Shown here piece by piece: positions 54,088 through 62,703 of a stretch of 64,000 nucleotides of DNA. Source of the DNA: Mycobacterium lehmannii (GTDB lineage Bacteria; Actinomycetota; Actinomycetes; Mycobacteriales; Mycobacteriaceae); the NCBI RefSeq assembly GCF_002245535.1, contig NZ_NKCN01000005.1, positions 124,001 through 188,000 on the forward strand. The letters run 5' to 3'. Numbering within the stretch: the first letter of the stretch is position 1; each line of letters begins with the position of its first letter. The notes under the pieces were generated by a model. The model was not told where the DNA came from, made no database searches, and saw only the letters and a program-made list of their open reading frames with translations. The position numbers were made by a program, and so were the translations under genes.

Positions 54088-54720
54088 ATGGCAACCGCTG
54101 CTGGGGCACCACCTGAGGCCGGGAAGGCCCGCCGTGTTCTCGTCGCCGAGGACGAAGCGCTGATCCGGATGGACTTGGCCGAGATGCTCCGCGAAGAGGG
54201 CTACGAGATCGTCGGCGAGGCCGGCGACGGACAGGAGGCCGTCGATCTCGCCGAGAGCCTCAAGCCCGACCTCGTGATCATGGACGTCAAGATGCCCCGG
54301 CGCGACGGCATCGACGCCGCGGCCGAGATCGCCAGCAAGCGCATCGCGCCGATCGTCATCCTGACCGCGTTCAGCCAACGAGAACTGGTCGAACGCGCCA
54401 GGGACGCCGGCGCCATGGCCTACCTCGTCAAACCCTTCACCGTCACCGACCTCATTCCCGCCATCGAGGTCGCGGTGAGCCGCTTCGGCGAGATCGCCGC
54501 GCTGGAGCAGGAAGTGGCCACATTGGCCGACCGACTGGAGACGCGCAAGCTCGTCGAACGGGCCAAGGGTTTGCTGCAGGCCAATCAGGGGATGACCGAG
54601 CCCGAGGCGTTCAAGTGGATTCAACGCGCCGCGATGGACCGGCGCACCACTATGAAACGCGTCGCCGAAGTGGTCCTCGAAACCCTCGACACGCCGAGCG
54701 ACGCGTCGGAGTCGAGCTAA
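54088..54720 (+). CDS. pdtaR: ANTAR-domain response regulator PdtaR
   Basis: This 210-residue regulator has a receiver domain (residues 15-135: VLVAEDEALIRMDLAEML, phospho-Asp in LVIMDVKMPRRDG, ILTAFSQ, AYLVKPFTVTDL). A coiled linker (FGEIAALEQEVATLADRLETRK) joins it to an ANTAR RNA-binding domain (LVERAKGLLQANQGMTEPEAFKWIQRAAMDRRTTMKRVAEVVL). It acts by antitermination after phosphorylation by PdtaS, which is not in this window. ATG 54088 is chosen over ATG 54079 because CACAAT (54075-54080) lies exactly 7 nt before it. Confidence 0.95.
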   Translation: MATAAGAPPEAGKARRVLVAEDEALIRMDLAEMLREEGYEIVGEAGDGQEAVDLAESLKPDLVIMDVKMPRRDGIDAAAEIASKRIAPIVILTAFSQRELVERARDAGAMAYLVKPFTVTDLIPAIEVAVSRFGEIAALEQEVATLADRLETRKLVERAKGLLQANQGMTEPEAFKWIQRAAMDRRTTMKRVAEVVLETLDTPSDASESS

Positions 54721-54908
54721 CCCCTGACTTCGCCACCGCGTAAAAAGTGCGTTTCCGATGGCGCGGATTGACCGCGACGGCCGCGACGCGTCGTTCAACA
54801 CCGCGCACCAGCGCCGAGCGTTGGCTATGGTCTTCCCGGAACGTCGCCGCCCCCGCCCGCCGGGCCCAGGCGCCGGAGCCGACTAACACAACGACCCGGA
54901 GGTGAAGC

Positions 54909-56123
54909 GTGCGCGGTCGCATGGCACGGAAAGCATTTGCTATCAGCAGCGCTGGTCTGGTTGTGCTCGGCATAGCCGGCTGCCAGCAGGCCGAGCCGAC
55001 CGAGGGCGGTGAGGCACAGACCGATCTGAAGATCGTCGAACAGGTGCAGATCGACGAGAACGGCGCCGAGGTCAAGGCCGACGAGGGCGCCGCGCCTGCC
55101 GACCCCGCCGGTGACGGCAACGCGCAGTGCCCGCCGGTGTCGCTGGCGATGGCCGGAGCGCTCAACGGGCCCGATGCGGCATTGGGCATCAACATCAAGA
55201 ACGGCATCCAGCTGGCCGTGGACAAGCACAACGCCGCGAACCCGGGCTGCCAGGTCCAGCTGAAGACCTTCGACACGGAGGGCGATCCGCAGAAGGCCAC
55301 CCAGATCGCACCGCAGATCATCAATGACGCCTCCACCATCGGCCTGATCGGTCCCGCCTTCTCCGGTGAGACCATGGCCACCGGCGACGTCTTCAACCAG
55401 GCCGGTCTCGTCGCCGCCACGGCCTCGGCCACCAACGTGACGCTGTCCGACAAGGGCTGGCGGACCTTCTTCCGCGGTCTGGGCAACGACGGCGTGCAGG
55501 GCCCCTCGGTCGCCAACTACCTGAAGAACACCCTCGGCCACCAGAAGGTCTGCGTCGTCGACGACAGCACGGACTACGGCCTGGGCCTGGCGCAGACCGT
55601 TCGTCAGACGCTCGGTCCGGTGGCCGACTCGTCCTGCAACATCTCGGTCAAGAAGGGCGACAAGGACTTCTCGGCAGCGGTGACCGAGATCAAGGGCGCC
55701 AGTCCGGACTCGGTGTTCTTCAGCGGTTACTACGCCGAGGCGGCGCCGTTCGTGCAGCAGCTGCGCGACGGCGGGTACGAGGGAACGTTCGCCAGCGCCG
55801 ACGGCACCAAGGACCCCGAGTTCGTCAAGCAGGCCGGCGACGCGTCCAAGGACGCCGTGCTGTCCTGCCCGTGCGGTCCGGCCACCGGCGGTTTCGCCGA
55901 CGAGTACACCAAGAAGTTCAACCAAGAACCGGGCACCTACAGCAGCGAGGGCTACGACCTGGGCACCATCCTGCTGAAGGGCATCGACTCGGGCGCCGTC
56001 ACCCGGCCCGCGCTGCTCGACTTCGTCCGCAATTACGACGGTCGCGGCGTGGCTCGCCAGTACCAGTGGACCCCGAACGGCGAGCTGACCACCAGCTTGA
56101 TCTGGATCTACAAAGTTCAATAG
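54909..56123 (+). CDS. livJ: Branched-chain amino-acid ABC transporter substrate-binding lipoprotein
   Basis: This 404-residue lipoprotein has a signal peptide with lipobox VLGIAGC (Cys at about residue 27), an acidic linker, then a periplasmic-binding-protein type 1 (Leu/Ile/Val-binding) fold: LAMAGALNGPDAALGINIKNG, LIGPAFSGETMATGDVFNQA, FFRGLGNDGVQGPSVANYL, DDSTDYGLGLAQTVRQ. Four or more Cys in the mature part could form disulfides. GGAGGTGA lies just before the GTG start; ATG 54921 is a weaker choice. A strong terminator separates it from livH. The substrate is inferred from family only. Confidence 0.92.
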   Translation: MRGRMARKAFAISSAGLVVLGIAGCQQAEPTEGGEAQTDLKIVEQVQIDENGAEVKADEGAAPADPAGDGNAQCPPVSLAMAGALNGPDAALGINIKNGIQLAVDKHNAANPGCQVQLKTFDTEGDPQKATQIAPQIINDASTIGLIGPAFSGETMATGDVFNQAGLVAATASATNVTLSDKGWRTFFRGLGNDGVQGPSVANYLKNTLGHQKVCVVDDSTDYGLGLAQTVRQTLGPVADSSCNISVKKGDKDFSAAVTEIKGASPDSVFFSGYYAEAAPFVQQLRDGGYEGTFASADGTKDPEFVKQAGDASKDAVLSCPCGPATGGFADEYTKKFNQEPGTYSSEGYDLGTILLKGIDSGAVTRPALLDFVRNYDGRGVARQYQWTPNGELTTSLIWIYKVQ

Positions 56124-56134
56124 CCGCTGAGGCG

Positions 56135-56167
56135 AACGCGTCCGAGACCGAAAGGCTCGGACGCGTT
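56135..56167 (+). terminator. Strong intrinsic terminator/attenuator between livJ and livH
   Basis: AACGCGTCCGAG (56135-56146) and CTCGGACGCGTT (56156-56167) form a perfect 12-bp stem with a 9-nt loop, followed by TT and then CGC. It lies 11 bp after the livJ stop. Inside an ABC operon it would let much more of the binding protein be made than the membrane parts. Confidence 0.85.
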
Positions 56168-56205
56168 TTCGCTAGAGGCCCGTTCCCGCGAGGAGCCGCC
56201 ACCGG

Positions 56206-57252
56206 ATGACCGGGATCCCACCCGAGTGCGTCGACCAGTACACCTGCTTGGCAGCCAACATCAGCTTCAACCTCGACGGGTTGCGAGACGGCTTCTGGCA
56301 GTTGACGATCGACGGCCTGTCGTGGGGCGCCATCTACGCGCTGGTGGCCGTCGGCTACACGTTGGTCTACGGCGTGCTGAAGCTGATCAACTTCGCGCAT
56401 TCGGAAGTGTTCATGTTCGGCATGTTCGGCGCGTACTTCTGCCTCGACATGATCCTGGGTTTCACACCGAGCGGTAACACCTACAACAGGGGCATCGCCC
56501 TGACGGTGCTGTATCTCGGTATCGCCATGCTGTTCGCGATGGCGGTGTCCGGTGCCACCGCGGTCGGCCTGGAGGCGGTGGCCTACCGACCGCTGCGACG
56601 ACGCAAGGCCGACCGACTGTCCTTTCTCATCACCGCGATCGGCATGTCGTTCGTGCTGCAGGAATTCGTGCACTTCATCCTGCCCGAGATCATCGACGGG
56701 TACGGCGGATCCAATGCGCAACAACCGATCCGGCTCGTCGCGCCCGAAACCCAATTCACGGTGTTCGGTTCCGCGGTCTCCAACATCACGCTGATCATCG
56801 TCGGCGCGGCGCTGGTTCTCGCCCTGATGACCGATCTGACCATCAACCGGACCAGGTTCGGGCGCGGGATCCGGGCGGTGGCCCAGGACCCGGACACCGC
56901 GACCCTGATGGGCGTCTCGCGCGAACGCATCATCATGACGACGTTTTTGATCGGCGGCCTGCTGGCCGGGGCGGCCGCGCTGCTCTACACGCTGAAGGTG
57001 CCGCAGGGCATCATCTACTCCGGTGGCTTCCTGCTCGGCATCAAAGCGTTCTCGGCCGCGGTCGTCGGCGGCATCGGCAACCTGCGCGGCGCCCTGCTGG
57101 GCGGCCTGCTGCTCGGCATCATGGAGAACTACGGGCAGGCCGTGTTCGGGACCCAGTGGCGTGACGTCGTCGCCTTCGTGCTGCTGGTTCTCGTTCTGTT
57201 CTTCAGGCCGACGGGGATACTCGGCGAAAGCCTCGGGAAGGCGCGAGCATGA
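56206..57252 (+). CDS. livH: Branched-chain amino-acid ABC transporter permease LivH
   Basis: This 348-residue permease has about eight transmembrane helices. The family signature is GLSWGAIYALVAVGYTLVYGVLKLINFAHSEVFMFGMFGAY near residues 37-77 (quoted only in part by position). RAVAQDPDTATLMGVSRERI is the ATPase-contact loop, and GIKAFSAAVVGGIGNLRGALLGG is conserved near the end. It has a longer C-terminus than E. coli LivH. It overlaps livM by 4 bp. Its only nearby ribosome site is weak (GAGGAGCC). Confidence 0.93.
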   Translation: MTGIPPECVDQYTCLAANISFNLDGLRDGFWQLTIDGLSWGAIYALVAVGYTLVYGVLKLINFAHSEVFMFGMFGAYFCLDMILGFTPSGNTYNRGIALTVLYLGIAMLFAMAVSGATAVGLEAVAYRPLRRRKADRLSFLITAIGMSFVLQEFVHFILPEIIDGYGGSNAQQPIRLVAPETQFTVFGSAVSNITLIIVGAALVLALMTDLTINRTRFGRGIRAVAQDPDTATLMGVSRERIIMTTFLIGGLLAGAAALLYTLKVPQGIIYSGGFLLGIKAFSAAVVGGIGNLRGALLGGLLLGIMENYGQAVFGTQWRDVVAFVLLVLVLFFRPTGILGESLGKARA

Positions 57253-58418
57253 GGGCCAGCGAGAAGGTCTTGGCACCCGGCGACGCACTGCGTCGTTGGT
57301 GGGACGGGCTTTCCCGCGTACAGAAGTGGGGGTTCGGGCTGATCGCCTTCGGCCTGCTCGCGCTGCTGCCGCTGTTTCCGCCGCCGTTCCTGAACACGCC
57401 GAACATCAGCTTCGGCGGCACCATGGCGCAGTTCGCGATGGTCGCGATCATCGCGATCGGCCTCAACGTCGTGGTCGGCCAGGCCGGTCTGCTCGACCTC
57501 GGCTACGTCGGGTTCTACGCCGTGGGCGCGTACACCGTTGCGCTGCTGACCAGTCCGAACAGTCCGTGGAACAAGATGGGCGCCACGGGGTGGTTCAACG
57601 AGGACTGGGCGTGGCTGGCGTGTGTGCCGCTGGCGATGGCGATCACCGCGCTGACGGGTCTGATCCTGGGGACGCCGACGCTGAGGTTGCGCGGCGACTA
57701 CCTGGCGATCGTCACGCTGGGGTTCGGCGAGATCATTCGCCTGATGGCCGACAACCTCTCGGAGGTGACCAACGGGCCGCGCGGCCTCAACGAGGTCGCC
57801 TACCCGCGAGTCGGTGCGAGCGAACGCGTGCCCGACGGCGTCTTCTCGAGCGGCAACTCCGCGGGCGACGCCAACTACGGGACGTGGTGGTTCTGGTTGG
57901 GCATCGTGCTGATGATCGGGATCCTGGTACTGGTGGGCAACCTCGAACGCAGCCGCGTGGGACGCGCCTGGATCGCGGTCCGCGAGGACGAGGACGCCGC
58001 GGAAGTGATGGGCGTCAACACGTTCCGGTTCAAGCTGTGGGCCTTCGTCATCGGCGCGGCGATCGGCGGGCTGTCGGGCGCGCTGTACGCCGGTCAGGTG
58101 CAGTTCGTGGCCCCACCGACGTTCAACATCATCAACTCGATGCTGTTCCTATGCGCGGTGGTGCTCGGCGGGCAAGGCAACAAGCTCGGCGTGGTGGTCG
58201 GTGCGTTCATCATCGTTTACCTGCCGAACCGGTTGCTGGGGGTGGAGTTCCTGGGCATCAACCTCGGTGACCTGAAGTACCTGTTCTTCGGCCTGGCGCT
58301 CGTGGTGTTGATGATCTTCCGGCCGCAGGGCCTGTTCCCGGCGCGAGCGCAGTTGCTGGCCTACGGTAAGGCCGCCCGCGACCTGCTTCGCTCGCCGGAG
58401 AAGGAGTCGGCGCGATGA
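57249..58418 (+). CDS. livM: Branched-chain amino-acid ABC transporter permease LivM
   Basis: This 389-residue permease has about nine transmembrane helices. GLNVVVGQAGLLDLGYVGFYAVGAYTVALL matches the LivM signature, and RLRGDYLAIVTLGFGEIIRLM follows. The EAA-like loop is RAWIAVREDEDAAEVMGVN, and VVLGGQGNKLGVVVGAFIIVYLPN closes the core. It has a longer cytoplasmic N-terminus than most. It overlaps livH and livG by 4 bp each. Confidence 0.93.
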   Translation: MRASEKVLAPGDALRRWWDGLSRVQKWGFGLIAFGLLALLPLFPPPFLNTPNISFGGTMAQFAMVAIIAIGLNVVVGQAGLLDLGYVGFYAVGAYTVALLTSPNSPWNKMGATGWFNEDWAWLACVPLAMAITALTGLILGTPTLRLRGDYLAIVTLGFGEIIRLMADNLSEVTNGPRGLNEVAYPRVGASERVPDGVFSSGNSAGDANYGTWWFWLGIVLMIGILVLVGNLERSRVGRAWIAVREDEDAAEVMGVNTFRFKLWAFVIGAAIGGLSGALYAGQVQFVAPPTFNIINSMLFLCAVVLGGQGNKLGVVVGAFIIVYLPNRLLGVEFLGINLGDLKYLFFGLALVVLMIFRPQGLFPARAQLLAYGKAARDLLRSPEKESAR

Positions 58419-59242
58419 CTATCGAAGAGCTGGCGGGTGTGCACCGCGAGATCCAGGCCGCAGAGGGGGAGATCCTGTTGCGGACAACCGATCTCACAAT
58501 GAAGTTCGGCGGGCTGACGGCGCTGGACTCGGTGTCCATCGACATCCGCCGCGGTGAGATTCTCGGCATGATCGGGCCGAACGGGGCGGGCAAGACCACG
58601 TGCTTCAACGCGATCACCGGCGTGTACCGACCCACGTCGGGCACCGTCACGTTCGACGGCGCGCCGCTGGGCCGGATCAAACGCCACCAGATCACCCGCC
58701 GCGGCATCGCCCGCACCTTCCAGAACATCCGGTTGTGGGGCGAGATGACGGCTCTGGAGAACGTCATGGTCGGCACCGACGCCAGGCACTTCACCTCGGT
58801 GCCGGGCGCGCTGGTCCGCTCCCCGCGCCATCGGCGCGAGGAACAATCGGCGATCGAGAGGTCCGCGGCGCTCCTGCATTTCGTCGGGATCGCCAACCGC
58901 GGCGAGGAGAAGGCCAAGAACCTGTCGTACGGTGATCAGCGCCGGTTGGAGATCGCCCGGGCGCTGGCCACCGAACCCAAACTGCTGTGTCTGGACGAAC
59001 CGGCCGCAGGGTTCAACCCGCGCGAGAAGGCCGCCTTGATCGAACTGATCCAGAAGATCCGCGACGACGGCTACACGGTGCTGCTGATCGAACACGATAT
59101 GAGGCTGGTGATGGGCGTGACCGATCGCATCGTGGTGCTGGAGTTCGGGCGCAAGATCGCCGACGGCCTGCCTTCCGACATCCGCGAGGACCCGAAGGTC
59201 ATCGCAGCCTATCTGGGGGTGCCCGATGACAGCCTTGAATGA
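58415..59242 (+). CDS. livG: Branched-chain amino-acid ABC transporter ATPase LivG
   Basis: This 275-residue ATPase has Walker A IGPNGAGKTTCFNAIT, Q-loop RTFQNIRLWGEMTALEN, signature LSYGDQRRLEIARALA, Walker B LLCLDEPAAGFNPRE and switch His LIEHDMRLVMGV. The 20-residue insertion between Q-loop and signature is typical of LivG. Its last 17 bp overlap livF. Confidence 0.94.
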   Translation: MTIEELAGVHREIQAAEGEILLRTTDLTMKFGGLTALDSVSIDIRRGEILGMIGPNGAGKTTCFNAITGVYRPTSGTVTFDGAPLGRIKRHQITRRGIARTFQNIRLWGEMTALENVMVGTDARHFTSVPGALVRSPRHRREEQSAIERSAALLHFVGIANRGEEKAKNLSYGDQRRLEIARALATEPKLLCLDEPAAGFNPREKAALIELIQKIRDDGYTVLLIEHDMRLVMGVTDRIVVLEFGRKIADGLPSDIREDPKVIAAYLGVPDDSLE

Positions 59243-59990
59243 AAGGCCGAGTGACCAGGCCCCCGAACGACCCGTCATCCTCGAGCTGCGTGACATCGTC
59301 GTGCAGTACGGGAGAATCCGTGCACTGCACGGTATCTCGCTGAAGGTCCACGAGGGTGAGCTCGTCACGCTGCTCGGCTCCAACGGTGCCGGTAAGACGA
59401 CCACCATGCGTGCGATCTCAGGGCTGCTGCCCCTGACGTCGGGCTCGATATGGTTCGAGGGTCAGGACATCAGCAAGGTCAAGGCTCACCAACGCGTGAT
59501 CCAGGGGCTGGTGCAGGCACCAGAGGGACGTGGGGTTTTCCCGGGGATGACGGTCGTGGAAAACCTTGAAATGGGTTGTTACGGCCGCAAATTCCCCTCC
59601 CGCTCCGAGCACAGGCAACGACTGGACTGGATCCTCGAGACGTTCCCTCGGTTGGCCGAACGCCGCAGCCAGGTCGGCGGCACGCTGTCGGGTGGCGAGC
59701 AGCAGATGCTCGCGATCGGCCGCGCGCTGATGGCCAGGCCGCGGGTGCTGCTGCTCGACGAGCCGTCCATGGGCCTGGCGCCGATGGTGATCTCGCAGAT
59801 CTTCAGGATCATCGCGGAGATCAACGCGCAGGGCACCACGGTGCTGCTGGTGGAGCAGAACGCGCAGCAGGCGCTGAGCCGTTCGGACCGCGCCTACATC
59901 CTCGAGACCGGTGAGGTCACACGCACCGGGGATGCCCGGGAGTTGTTGAACGACGACAGTATTCGCGCCGCCTACCTCGGTGTCGCTTGA
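59226..59990 (+). CDS. livF: Branched-chain amino-acid ABC transporter ATPase LivF
   Basis: This 254-residue second ATPase of the system has Walker A LLGSNGAGKTTTMRAIS, VQAPEGRGVFPGMTVVENLEMG (LivF Q-loop region), signature LSGGEQQMLAIGRALM, Walker B VLLLDEPSMGLAP and VEQNAQQAL in place of the H-loop, the normal LivF form. ATG 59226 overlaps livG by 17 bp. Its stop codon is directly followed by the stop of the convergent DUF167 gene. Confidence 0.94.
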   Translation: MTALNERPSDQAPERPVILELRDIVVQYGRIRALHGISLKVHEGELVTLLGSNGAGKTTTMRAISGLLPLTSGSIWFEGQDISKVKAHQRVIQGLVQAPEGRGVFPGMTVVENLEMGCYGRKFPSRSEHRQRLDWILETFPRLAERRSQVGGTLSGGEQQMLAIGRALMARPRVLLLDEPSMGLAPMVISQIFRIIAEINAQGTTVLLVEQNAQQALSRSDRAYILETGEVTRTGDARELLNDDSIRAAYLGVA

Positions 59991-60212
59991 TCAACTGACC
60001 TCGAAGCGCTTGATCCGCGACGCGGCGCCCGATACCAGCTTGAGCCGGCTTGGCCCTACGCCCAGGTGCGCGGCGAGCAGTTTGGTGACGGCCCTGGTGG
60101 CCTTGCCCTCGACGGCTCGCTCCCGAACGTAGACCGTCAGCTCGCCGGCGTCGTCGACCTCCACCAGCGGGCCTTTCGCGCTGCCTGGCTTGACCCGGAC
60201 GACGACGATCAT
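59991..60212 (-). CDS. DUF167 (YggU) family protein
   Basis: This 73-residue protein reads VVVRVKPGSAKGPLVEVDDAG, then GKATRAVTKLLAAHLGVGPSRLKLVSGAASRIKRFEV, the whole of the small DUF167 alpha/beta domain. Function unknown. It lacks the usual final KxVxI extension but is otherwise complete. ATG 60212 overlaps the stop of the TIGR02206 gene by 4 bp. No base separates its stop from the livF stop. Confidence 0.88.
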   Translation of the reverse strand: MIVVVRVKPGSAKGPLVEVDDAGELTVYVRERAVEGKATRAVTKLLAAHLGVGPSRLKLVSGAASRIKRFEVS

Positions 60213-60889
60213 CGCCGGCGCACCCAGGGCCATGTCATCAACGCCCACACGGCAAAGACCAGGGCCGCAGTGCTCACGATGTAGACCGGCCACGGCCCGA
60301 GGATGTCCAACGCCGACGCGGTCTCCGGTTTGTAGTTCGTGAAGCCGTAGTTGGTGTCGGCGATCCTGTTGAACACGACGGTCACCACCGCCCACGCGCT
60401 GGTGACCGCCACCGCCAGTCGGTAGTCGCGCCAGTGGGGCCGCATGCCGCGGCCCCACGTCAGATAGATCGCCGCCCAGACCACGAGCAGGTGGATCGCA
60501 TAGAACGCCAGGAAGCGGTAGTGCGGAAAGTCGGGGCCCCGCAACACCGGTGAGATCAACGCCTGCACGCTCAGCACCAGACCCCAGTAGTACGTGAGCG
60601 CATACGCCCACTGCCGCTGGGACCACAGCGCGTAGGCCGCGACGACGGTCGCCACGTCGGTGAGCTGAAGCGGCACCGAACCCGCCAGGGTCGGCGGCAC
60701 CAGGTTGTAGGCCAAAATCGCGCCGTAGATCAGCGCGGTCAGCCCGCCGAGTGCGCGGCCGAGTCGCTGCGCCTGGGGGTCGGTCTGTCGGCGACCCACC
60801 CACACCAGCACTACAGTGCCGATGACGAACACGCCGATGGCGCCCCAGTAGGAGGGGCCGTACGGTTCGAACTGCCTAGCGAGCAACAA
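60209..60889 (-). CDS. TIGR02206/YwaF-family membrane protein
   Basis: This 226-residue protein has six to seven transmembrane helices. YNLVPPTLAGSVPLQLTDVATVVAAYAL, YYWGLVLSVQALISPVL, HYRFLAFYAIHLLVVWAAIYLTW and NRIADTNYGFTNYKPETASALDILGPWP are family features. Function unknown. The start is a TTG at 60889, which overlaps the thiolase 3' end by 14 bp; no ATG or GTG fits the conserved N-terminus better. Confidence 0.82.
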   Translation of the reverse strand: MLLARQFEPYGPSYWGAIGVFVIGTVVLVWVGRRQTDPQAQRLGRALGGLTALIYGAILAYNLVPPTLAGSVPLQLTDVATVVAAYALWSQRQWAYALTYYWGLVLSVQALISPVLRGPDFPHYRFLAFYAIHLLVVWAAIYLTWGRGMRPHWRDYRLAVAVTSAWAVVTVVFNRIADTNYGFTNYKPETASALDILGPWPVYIVSTAALVFAVWALMTWPWVRRR

Positions 60890-62075
60890 TCACGGACGAG
60901 CCGTGCCCGAACAGGCCCTGGTTGGCGGTGACGCCCACGGTGGCGCCCTCGACCTGGCGGCCGGTCGCCTGTCCCTTCAGCTGCCAGGTCAGCTCGCACA
61001 CCTGCGCGATGGCCTGCGCTGGAATGGCTTCGCCGAAGCAGGCCAGGCCGCCGGACGGATTGACCGGGATCTTCCCGCCGATCGCCGTCGCACCGCTGCG
61101 CAGCAGTTGCTCGGCCTCGCCCCTCGGGCACAGGCCCAGATGCTCGTACCAGTCGAGTTCGAGCGCGGTGGACAGGTCGTACACCTCGGCGAGGCTCAGG
61201 TCCTCCGGCCCGATACCGGCCTCGGTGTAGGCGGCGTCGAGAATCTGGTCCTTGAACACCCGCTCGGGTGCATCCACGACCGCCGTGGAATCCGTTGCGA
61301 TGTCCGGTAATTCGGGCAGGTGCTGCGGGTACTGCGGTGTCACCGTGCTGATCGCACGCACCGACGGAATCCCGTCGACGGAGCCCAGATGCTTCTCGGC
61401 GAACGACTTGCTCGCCACCACTAACGCGGCCGCGCCATCCGACGTCGCGCAGATATCAAGCAGCCGAAGGGGATCGGAGACCACCGGGCTGGCGAGCACG
61501 TCGTCGATCGTGGCTTCCTTGCGGTAGCGCGCGTTCGGGTTGTCCAACCCGTGCTTGGCATTCTTGACCTTCACCGCGGCGAAATCCTCCAGCGTGGCCC
61601 CGTAGAGGTCCATGCGCCGGCGCGCCAGCAGTGCGAAGTAGACGGTGTTGGTGGCGCCGATCAGGTGGAAGCGTTGCCAGTCGGGGTCGTTCTTGCGCTC
61701 GCCGCCGACCGGGGCGAAGAAGCCCTTCGGGGTGGTGTCAGCGCCGATCACCAGCGCCACATCGCAGAATCCGGCGAGGATATGGGCCCGGGCGCTCTGC
61801 AGCGCCTGCGAGCCGCTGGCGCAGGCGGCGTAGCTCGACGACACGGGCACACCGTTCCAGCCCAGCTTCTGCGCGAACGTCGAGCCGGCCACGAATCCGG
61901 GGTAGCCGTTACGGATCGTGTCCGCTCCCGCGACGAGCTGAATCTGACGCCAGTCCAGACCCGCCTCGGCCAGCGCGGCCCGCGCGGCCACGACGCCGTA
62001 CTCGGTGAAGTCGCGGCCCCATTTCCCCCACGGGTGCATACCGGCGCCGAGGATGTACAGCGGTTCAGGACTCAT
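60876..62075 (-). CDS. Thiolase-superfamily (lipid-transfer/SCP-x type) protein
   Basis: This 399-residue thiolase-fold protein begins PLYILGAGMHPWGKWGRDF. The nucleophile region is SSSYAACASGSQALQ, with Cys at the thiolase position (about residue 84). The second-half motif reads VNPSGGLACFGEAIPAQAIAQ, so the usual GHP histidine is replaced (GEA). The end is GLFGHGSSVIVAR. Such proteins with a DUF35 partner include aldolases that cut steroid side chains (Ltp2-type). It is translationally coupled to the DUF35 gene and lies under a KstR-like site, supporting a steroid or lipid role. The exact reaction is unknown. Confidence 0.85.
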   Translation of the reverse strand: MSPEPLYILGAGMHPWGKWGRDFTEYGVVAARAALAEAGLDWRQIQLVAGADTIRNGYPGFVAGSTFAQKLGWNGVPVSSSYAACASGSQALQSARAHILAGFCDVALVIGADTTPKGFFAPVGGERKNDPDWQRFHLIGATNTVYFALLARRRMDLYGATLEDFAAVKVKNAKHGLDNPNARYRKEATIDDVLASPVVSDPLRLLDICATSDGAAALVVASKSFAEKHLGSVDGIPSVRAISTVTPQYPQHLPELPDIATDSTAVVDAPERVFKDQILDAAYTEAGIGPEDLSLAEVYDLSTALELDWYEHLGLCPRGEAEQLLRSGATAIGGKIPVNPSGGLACFGEAIPAQAIAQVCELTWQLKGQATGRQVEGATVGVTANQGLFGHGSSVIVAR

Positions 62076-62509
62076 GACGCAGGCCTCCATGCGTAAACGA
62101 CGCGTTCGACGCCGTCGTCGTCGACGAACAGCGGCATCGTGGTCAGTTCCATCTCCATCCCGACCTTCAGGTCGGCGGCCAGTGTTCCTTCGACGACCTT
62201 GCCGAGCACGATCAGGCCCTCGTCGGCGAGCTGCACCGCGGCAACGGCGAAGGGCTCGAAGGGATCCGGCGCCGGATACGGGGGCGGGGGAGCGTAACGG
62301 TTCTCGGTATAGCTCCACAGGGTTCCGCGCCGCGACAGCGGCACCTGCGCCAGTTCGTCACCGTCGCACGCCGGGTTGGGGCAGTTGTTGGCGCGGGGCG
62401 GGAACACATAGGTGCCGCACTGGTGGCACTTGCCCCCGATCAGGTAGGGCGCTCCGGATCCGTCGGTGGCGAACCAACCGTCGATCGCGGGCTGAGTGGA
62501 AGCTGACAC
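62072..62509 (-). CDS. DUF35 OB-fold, zinc-ribbon acyl-CoA-binding partner protein
   Basis: This 145-residue protein has a rubredoxin-like zinc ribbon (GGKCHQCGTYVFPPRANNCP then ACDG: CxxC and Cx4C-type pairs) followed by an OB-fold (PLSRRGTLWSYTENRY to the end). DUF35 proteins assist thiolase-like enzymes by forming an acyl-CoA-binding complex. It overlaps the thiolase gene by 4 bp and is the first gene of that transcript. A KstR-like palindrome lies 28-49 bp upstream of its ATG. Confidence 0.9.
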   Translation of the reverse strand: MSASTQPAIDGWFATDGSGAPYLIGGKCHQCGTYVFPPRANNCPNPACDGDELAQVPLSRRGTLWSYTENRYAPPPPYPAPDPFEPFAVAAVQLADEGLIVLGKVVEGTLAADLKVGMEMELTTMPLFVDDDGVERVVYAWRPAS

Positions 62510-62536
62510 CCGCTCAGAGTACCGAGTCGTCTGGCA

Positions 62537-62558
62537 GAACTGAAACGTGTTCCAGTTC
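62537..62558. promoter_or_regulatory. KstR-like operator
   Basis: Arms GAACTG (62537-62542) and CAGTTC (62553-62558) surround AAACGTGTTC. The core 62541-62554 fits TnnAACnnGTTnnA, the site of the cholesterol-catabolism repressor KstR. It stands directly upstream of the DUF35-thiolase genes, whose M. tuberculosis counterparts I recall as KstR-regulon members. Confidence 0.75.
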
Positions 62559-62582
62559 AGTGGGACGTGGGGTCTGACCGTC

Positions 62583-62641
62583 GTGAGCGTGCGAATTCAT
62601 CCGACCGCGCCGGCGAGTCGCGGATGAAACCGCACATTCAC
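62583..62641. repeat. Intergenic stem-loop between DUF35 and polA
   Basis: TGCG-aa-TTCATCCG (62590-62603) pairs with CGGATGAA-ac-CGCA (62621-62634), closed by a 17-nt loop. GTGA/TCAC (62583-62586, 62638-62641) extends it across equal 3-nt gaps. It lies between two divergent genes, so it cannot be a terminator for either. It resembles a mobile or regulatory palindromic repeat. Confidence 0.5.
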
Positions 62642-62690
62642 GGGCCACCTTGCCGGTCGCGGCGGTGGCCTTGATGTCGGCGGCGGTGCC

Positions 62691-62696
62691 TAGAGT
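62691..62696 (+). promoter_or_regulatory. polA -10 element (leaderless)
   Basis: TAGAGT lies exactly 7 nt before the GTG of polA, the standard mycobacterial leaderless spacing. A TTGATG at 62671 is too close (14 bp) to be a good -35. Confidence 0.6.
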
Positions 62697-62703
62697 TAGG
62701 TCC

